Shown here: in pieces, positions 21,339-25,454 of the stretch
Layout of the letters: every line of letters starts with the position of its first letter
Position numbering within the stretch: position 1 is the stretch's first letter
From: an uncultured Candidatus Woesearchaeota archaeon
GTDB lineage: Archaea; Nanobdellota; Nanobdellia; Woesearchaeales; 21-14-0-10-32-9
Direction of reading: 5' to 3'
Assembly (NCBI GenBank): GCA_903891505.1
Contig: CAITEO010000068.1
Location: 1 to 25,454, forward strand
DNA length: 25,454 nt
Position numbers and translations under genes: made by a program
The notes under the pieces: generated by a model
The model's input: the letters and a program-made list of their open reading frames with translations, nothing else
What the model was told of the DNA's origin: nothing
Databases searched by the model: none

Positions 21339-23081
21339 TCACTTCTCGAAAACAATCTCGAGGAACTCTCCGAATGCTGGTCTTGCAAGGAAGACTCCCA
21401 TGGAAATTCCGATCACAGTTGTAAGTGCGAATCCTTTGAGGAGTCCTGCACCTGCGAACCAGAGTGGAAGCATCGCGACAAGTATTGTGAAGTACGCTGC
21501 AAATATTATGAATAGCGCCTTCTTAAGTCTGCTCTTCCAGCTTTCGAGATCATTCTTGTTCTCGTGTTTTGCTTTGTTGAGTGTTTCATCAGTTATAATT
21601 ATCTGATCGTTAACTCCTGTTCCAACCGCGATGATTATAGCTGCTATTGCTGCAATATCTATTCTCCATCCGATTAGTGATGCAAATCCGAGTGTTAATA
21701 CGAGTTCAGCGAGTAATGCAAACACTATTGGAACAGCGATTAGCCATTCTCTATATCTTATAGCAACAAGCAAGACTACACATAGCAATGCGATTAAACC
21801 TGCAAATGTTGCATTTTTAATAAAACTTGATCCAAGAGTTGGACTTATGCTCTCTGTCTTTACAATCTTCAATTTTACTGGAAGACTTCCTGTGACAAGC
21901 ACAGTTTGAAGTTTTTTCATGTTTGCGAGCGAATCAGTGGTTGCTGTTTTTGTACCATCGCCAGTTCCAGAACCAGATATAGATATTTCAGTTACTGGAT
22001 TTCCTCTCAAATCTGCACCAATCATTAGTTCATCAACAAGCTCATCATCGAGATATAGAGATATATTCTTATCTAGATATGCATTGTCAACTCCTGTTCC
22101 AAGATGAATTATGTTAAGATTCTGAGTTGCTGCAGCCTGTCTTTTTGCGGCATCTCCGCTAAGTGTTATGCTGAATCTAAATCTGCATGTGGCCCCATTT
22201 GCATCTGTTGTGCATGAACCAGGTGTTATTCCAGAACAGGTTGCTGTTCTACATACATAAAGTATATCTTTGTTTCCACCCTTAAATACAGTTATATTTC
22301 CTACTTTTGCCTCAAATTTACCCTGCTCTGCAAGCAAGTTCTTGACTTCTTGTTCATTCGCACCAGGTATTTCAACTGATATAAATGATTTTCCGAATAA
22401 ATCTTTGGTGACGCTGACTGAAACGTCGCTTACTCCGTAGACGTTTAATCTCTGTTCAATGTTTGAGACTACAAGATCCATATCTGCAGGTGTAACCTCT
22501 TCCATTGGCTGAAGTAGAACTCTTGTTCCGCCCTCGAGATCGAGACCTTTCTTTATGTTGCTCTTTGGTCTTGGGTAAACTGTAAGTCCTATGTCTTCAA
22601 TGGTCGTGCTATTTACATTAACAACAGTTGTATTAACAGGCGTAATAACAGGCGTAATAACTGATGTATTAATAGTCGTAATAACCGATGTATTAACTGT
22701 TGCATTAACAGATGTATCATTTGATGTAGTAATTATGCTGTTGTCTAAAACAACAGGTGCTCTTGTGGTTATGAAGTACGTATTCTTGTTTGTTTTCAAC
22801 GTGAATGTTTCATCAGGTCCAATCTTCGCAACTGCATCATGATAATCTTTTTCAGTCAGTATAAGGTTGTTATTTATACTGATAATTACTTCTCTACTCA
22901 TTGGTTTTGAATTAACAGCTGGAGACGCCATGCCTGCATCCATAGCTACGCTGTTCTTCGCAACAGACCTTATAGCTACTCCATCAGATAAAGATGGATG
23001 TATTAATATAAGTGCTATTAGCACAGCAACAAGTAGTACTAGTATCCTAACATTTGTGAATATTTTTTTTAGTTTGCTCAT
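21339..23081 (-). CDS. secD: Protein-export membrane protein SecD
   Basis: A 580-residue SecD, the RND-fold partner of SecF that helps protein export through SecYEG, using ion gradient energy at the membrane. An N-terminal membrane helix (about 11-28) is followed by a large extracytoplasmic P1 domain with GLDLEGGTRVLLQP (179-192), and then five membrane helices from about 430 to 570 with TGVNDQIIITDE. Residues 121-157 are a low-complexity Thr/Val/Asn insert with six sequons. It lies 14 nt after secF, with SD AGGAGAGG, so the two are co-transcribed. Confidence 0.96.
   Translation of the reverse strand: MSKLKKIFTNVRILVLLVAVLIALILIHPSLSDGVAIRSVAKNSVAMDAGMASPAVNSKPMSREVIISINNNLILTEKDYHDAVAKIGPDETFTLKTNKNTYFITTRAPVVLDNSIITTSNDTSVNATVNTSVITTINTSVITPVITPVNTTVVNVNSTTIEDIGLTVYPRPKSNIKKGLDLEGGTRVLLQPMEEVTPADMDLVVSNIEQRLNVYGVSDVSVSVTKDLFGKSFISVEIPGANEQEVKNLLAEQGKFEAKVGNITVFKGGNKDILYVCRTATCSGITPGSCTTDANGATCRFRFSITLSGDAAKRQAAATQNLNIIHLGTGVDNAYLDKNISLYLDDELVDELMIGADLRGNPVTEISISGSGTGDGTKTATTDSLANMKKLQTVLVTGSLPVKLKIVKTESISPTLGSSFIKNATFAGLIALLCVVLLVAIRYREWLIAVPIVFALLAELVLTLGFASLIGWRIDIAAIAAIIIAVGTGVNDQIIITDETLNKAKHENKNDLESWKSRLKKALFIIFAAYFTILVAMLPLWFAGAGLLKGFALTTVIGISMGVFLARPAFGEFLEIVFEK
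22604..22721 (-). repeat. Sequon-coding tandem repeat inside secD
   Basis: Short in-frame repeats (plus-strand blocks like ACAGGCGTAATA, GATGTATTAA) code for NATVNTSVITTINTSVIT-type residues. They form the sequon-rich insert in the extracytoplasmic P1 region and look like a minisatellite expansion. Confidence 0.7.
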
Positions 23082-23095
23082 CTTCGATACCTCTC

Positions 23096-24070
23096 CTACT
23101 GCTCTCCTTTGCGTTCAAGATACCATCTTAGAAGACCTGCGTTCTGTATCCATGTCATCAACATATCAACAAGTATTCCGACAATAACTATTATCATTAT
23201 CTCTCTTAGCGTTGGAGATGTGGCTATGATAGCTGCTGCTGTAACTGCGACAAGTGTTGCTATGTTCATCATCATTCCTGTTTTGAATGCACTTATCACT
23301 TGTTCGTAAACTGTACCGTTCTTTCTTTTCAGAACACGCATAGTTAGTACAATGTCAGTGTCTACACTATAACCTATTAACATTAGTAGTGCTGCGATTC
23401 CCGCTGTTCCTACTTTAATCCCAAGAACATCTATTATTGCTATTGTAACAACAATATCTGAGAATGCTGACAAGACCACAAGTCCGCTAGGAATTGGTAT
23501 TTTAAAATAAAGAAATACTACTATCGCCATCAAAATAAATGCAACAACAAGAGAAATCATTGTTTGTTTGAAGAAGCTATTTCCAAGAGATACTCCTGTT
23601 GTCTCAACACTTATTTGATTATCTATTGCGCCAGTATTTTGTTTTATCGCAGCTATGAATGAATTACTAAGTGCTATATCTTCTGGTGGTACATCAGATT
23701 CCACAATAAAACCTATTTGTACACCTGATTCTTCGATAACTCTTATGTTCACTTCTGATTTAGGAAATTGAGTTTGAAGCTGTTGTTCGAGGATTATGTT
23801 GTTCATTCCTTCTTTTGTAATTGTAACTGATGTTCCTCCCTTAAGGCTTATTCCCTTGTTTATGAAATCACCAGTTGTGGCTATCTTCACACCAAGGTAT
23901 GCTATGGATAAGACCAATATTAGCATAGGTATTATCAGTAAAATTTTATAGTGCCTATAATAAAAAGATTTTTTCTTCTCAATAGGCCCATCTCCTTGCT
24001 TCTCTTCAGTTTTCAATTCTTTAGATCGCATGAATGAGAGTCTTTTCTGAATCCGTTCGCTTCTTCTCAT
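23096..24070 (-). CDS. secF: Protein-export membrane protein SecF
   Basis: A 324-residue SecF. A cytoplasmic basic N-terminus (about 1-40) precedes TM1 (about 42-62), then ISLKGGTSVTI of the extracytoplasmic domain and five helices from about 170. The signature GYSVDTDIVLTMRVLK matches archaeal SecF. It is first in the secF-secD operon, the usual archaeal order. SD GGGGGGA precedes the ATG. The promoter is probably the minus-strand TATA at 24164-24175, which leaves a leader of about 70 nt. Confidence 0.95.
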   Translation of the reverse strand: MRRSERIQKRLSFMRSKELKTEEKQGDGPIEKKKSFYYRHYKILLIIPMLILVLSIAYLGVKIATTGDFINKGISLKGGTSVTITKEGMNNIILEQQLQTQFPKSEVNIRVIEESGVQIGFIVESDVPPEDIALSNSFIAAIKQNTGAIDNQISVETTGVSLGNSFFKQTMISLVVAFILMAIVVFLYFKIPIPSGLVVLSAFSDIVVTIAIIDVLGIKVGTAGIAALLMLIGYSVDTDIVLTMRVLKRKNGTVYEQVISAFKTGMMMNIATLVAVTAAAIIATSPTLREIMIIVIVGILVDMLMTWIQNAGLLRWYLERKGEQ

Positions 24071-24163
24071 AGATTATTCCCCCCAGACCTAGTGACTTTG
24101 AGGCATTAATAAAGGTTACGTTTTCAAAGGATAATAGACTTCTTCCGTCCAAAAAACAATCGA

Positions 24164-24175
24164 CTTTATATAGGC
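24164..24175 (-). promoter_or_regulatory. Likely promoter of secF
   Basis: Minus-strand GCCTATATAAAG, a near-identical inverted copy of the plus-strand promoter at 24257-24268. A weaker alternative (CTTTATTAATG, about 24103-24113) lies closer to the ATG. Confidence 0.5.
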
Positions 24176-24256
24176 AGGTGCATTTCTTCCTCTTAGATTT
24201 GTTTGGGAAGCGAATTCTTAGAATGAAAATTCTTGGAAGACAATTTCTTAAAACAA

Positions 24257-24268
24257 GCCTATATAAGG
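24257..24268 (+). promoter_or_regulatory. Promoter of the RGG/zinc-ribbon gene
   Basis: GCCTATATAAGG, about 35 nt before the ATG at 24297, leaves a short leader holding a good SD (AAGGAGA). Confidence 0.65.
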
Positions 24269-24296
24269 TACAAAAGTACAAGGAGAAGAGAATAAA

Positions 24297-24500
24297 ATGG
24301 GAGATTTTAGAGGCGGCGGTAGAGACGGCGGCAATAGAGGCGGAGGCTTCGGCGCAAGACGAGACTTCGGTGCTCCAAGAGAAATGCACAAAGCTACATG
24401 TTCAGGTTGCGGACAGGAATGCGAAGTTCCTTTCAAACCAACTGAAGGCAGGCCAGTTTTCTGCAAAGATTGCTACGCCAAGAATAAGCCAAAATTCTAA
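24297..24500 (+). CDS. RGG-rich zinc-ribbon protein
   Basis: A 67-residue protein. Residues 1-30 are Gly/Arg-rich (FRGGGRDGGNRGGGFGARR), an RGG-box-like RNA-binding tail. Residues 32-67 form a zinc ribbon with C35-x2-C38 and C56-x2-C59 and the block EVPFKPTEGRPVFCKDCY, a domain common in small archaeal and candidate-phylum bacterial proteins. An extra Cys is at 42. It may act as an RNA chaperone or ribosome-associated factor, by inference. It has a strong promoter and SD, which hints at high expression. Divergent from secF. Confidence 0.88.
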   Translation: MGDFRGGGRDGGNRGGGFGARRDFGAPREMHKATCSGCGQECEVPFKPTEGRPVFCKDCYAKNKPKF

Positions 24501-24552
24501 GTAATGATTCAATAAACAGGATCAATTCTTAAGAAGATTTTTTATTATTCGA

Positions 24553-24609
24553 AGAAAATGTCTATACATTTTCTACGTCCAGGAAATTCGTCTGACGGAT
24601 TTCCTCGGA
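24553..24609. repeat. Two adjacent hairpins downstream of the zinc-ribbon gene
   Basis: AGAAAATGT (24553-24561) pairs with ACATTTTCT (24566-24574). Then TCC-AGGAAATTCGT (24578-24591) pairs with ACGGATTTCCT-GGA (24595-24609) with one bulged C at 24606. The second hairpin begins CGTCC and resembles in shape and sequence the hairpin at 30-60. They may end the transcript or form a repeat family. Confidence 0.55.
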
Positions 24610-24692
24610 TTTTATTTTTAAAAAAACAAGAAAATAGTTCTAATTACGTTTTTGATGCGAATATTTATTAATGATTATAATTATTTGACTTT

Positions 24693-25301
24693 ATGGATCT
24701 AAGTACTGCAGCAGGAGCGCTTTCATCAATACAGGGACTGACCTATTCATTTATTCTTATACTGTTCATTATTGAAGGCCCAATCCTAAACTATGTTGCT
24801 GCATTCGCAGCTTCACTCGGAGCCTTTAACGTATTTATCATATTCGGACTTGCCGTACTTGGTAATTTCATAGGAGATATGATTTATTATTACATAGGCA
24901 AGGTAAGTCATGCTACAATTGTAAAAAAATATGTAAAAAAATCGCTTAATTCTAAAAAAGCTCTAAAAACTAAAAAATTTCTAGAAACGCATCCTGGAAA
25001 AGCCATGGCTTTAATAAAACTGGCTCCTTTTATTCCCACAGCCGGACTGATATTCGTAGGTATGACTAAAATGCCTCTAAAAAAATTTCTCTTCTATTCG
25101 CTACTCATCAACATACTTTCCTGTGCATTCATAACCATTTTAGGTTTCTACTCAGGCCTGCTTTTTGGAGTCATATTCAAATATATTAAATTCAGCGCTT
25201 ATCTAATTGCCTTAGGAGTTGTTGTTGTACTTCTCTCCTGGCTAGCAACACGTTATTTCATAAAAAAATTATCTAAACGACTAGAACAAGATGAAGAATA
25301 A
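24693..25301 (+). CDS. DedA-family (VTT domain) membrane protein
   Basis: A 202-residue membrane protein with the DedA/SNARE-associated fold. Four to five membrane helices are visible, with the family motifs LGNFIGDMIYYYIGK, a long basic loop, and KLAPFIPTAGLIFVGMTKMP. DedA-type proteins act in polyprenyl phosphate or lipid flipping and membrane homeostasis; that would suit a region rich in lipid-linked sugar enzymes, but linkage here is only by proximity. TATA TATTTATTAAT (24662-24672) lies about 26 nt upstream, suggesting a leaderless mRNA. Confidence 0.88.
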   Translation: MDLSTAAGALSSIQGLTYSFILILFIIEGPILNYVAAFAASLGAFNVFIIFGLAVLGNFIGDMIYYYIGKVSHATIVKKYVKKSLNSKKALKTKKFLETHPGKAMALIKLAPFIPTAGLIFVGMTKMPLKKFLFYSLLINILSCAFITILGFYSGLLFGVIFKYIKFSAYLIALGVVVVLLSWLATRYFIKKLSKRLEQDEE

Positions 25302-25454
25302 AAATGAAGCGATAATAATCAATCAAATCAAAAGCACAAAATTATAACAAGAAAAAAAGAAAAAATTAGAATAAACCAAAAAACAATAACTAAATAAAGA
25401 AAACGCGAATTAATCCCAGACCTGAATGTCAGGGTACAAAAAAATTCCGCAGAA
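25302..25454. other. A-rich intergenic end of the window
   Basis: No gene is seen. A short hairpin CCTGA-ATG-TCAGG (about 25421-25433) is followed by TTCCGCAGAA at the very edge, which matches the left arm of the hairpin at 37-44; a second copy may be cut off by the window end. Confidence 0.5.

Noticed and set aside
22600..22735. CRISPR-like or phase-variable promoter repeat in secD
   Set aside because: The repeats are in frame within the coding region and have no spacer structure.
22591..23187. Plus-strand frames opposite secD
   Set aside because: Antisense shadows of a well-supported gene, with no promoter or SD.
24178..24504. Alternative frames across the zinc-ribbon gene
   Set aside because: The frame at 24297-24500 has TATA, SD and a clear zinc ribbon; the others lack any motif.

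Overview
This AT-rich window looks archaeal. The evidence is an Hjc-type Holliday junction resolvase, an MBF1 with an N-terminal zinc ribbon, archaeal-type SecF and SecD in the order secF-secD, and TATA boxes about 25-30 nt upstream of many starts. Many first genes appear leaderless (TATA box, then ATG, no Shine-Dalgarno), while internal genes carry GGTGAT/GGAGG-like ribosome binding sites. A PRGRP-type winged-helix protein, small toxin-antitoxin pairs and many lineage-specific membrane proteins would fit a DPANN archaeon (for example a Woesearchaeota-like lineage). That placement is an inference from gene content; no rRNA is present.

Layout. 1-188: intergenic hairpins. 189-2816: a membrane protein with a histone-like basic tail, a winged-helix regulator and a secreted bactofilin-like beta-helix/membrane protein. 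2913-3977: Hjc, then an AbrB/RelE toxin-antitoxin pair. 4002-7836 (minus strand): an unusual AAA+ ATPase, MBF1, a degenerate receiver-domain protein and a THUMP methyltransferase-like protein without a recognisable catalytic motif IV. 7997-9053: a small membrane coiled-coil protein, a probable structured RNA or hairpin element, and a Cas4/RecB-like nuclease. 9133-16808: a glycosylation-type cluster with a polyprenyl-phosphate glycosyltransferase (GT2), a GT39-like membrane glycosyltransferase, a membrane thioredoxin-like protein, a processive-type GT2 and two GT-C-like membrane proteins. 16932-18359: an MscS channel and tRNA-Val, separated by two partial copies of the tRNA 3' end. 18464-19123: a second toxin-antitoxin pair with a perfect palindrome touching its start codon. 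19168-21022: peptidase U32 family protein, a tyrosine-phosphatase-like protein and a small convergent gene. 21339-24070: secD and secF. 24297-25301: an RGG/zinc-ribbon protein and a DedA-family protein.

Themes. The genes at 9133-16808 plausibly build or transfer sugars on lipid carriers at the membrane. Three membrane proteins (the GT-C-like protein, MscS and SecD) carry dense clusters of N-x-S/T sequons in short low-complexity tracts, which suggests N-glycosylated surface segments. Several intergenic regions hold compact hairpins or three-way-junction foldbacks that no gene explains. Two toxin-antitoxin modules and a set of operator-like palindromes between TATA box and start codon complete the picture.
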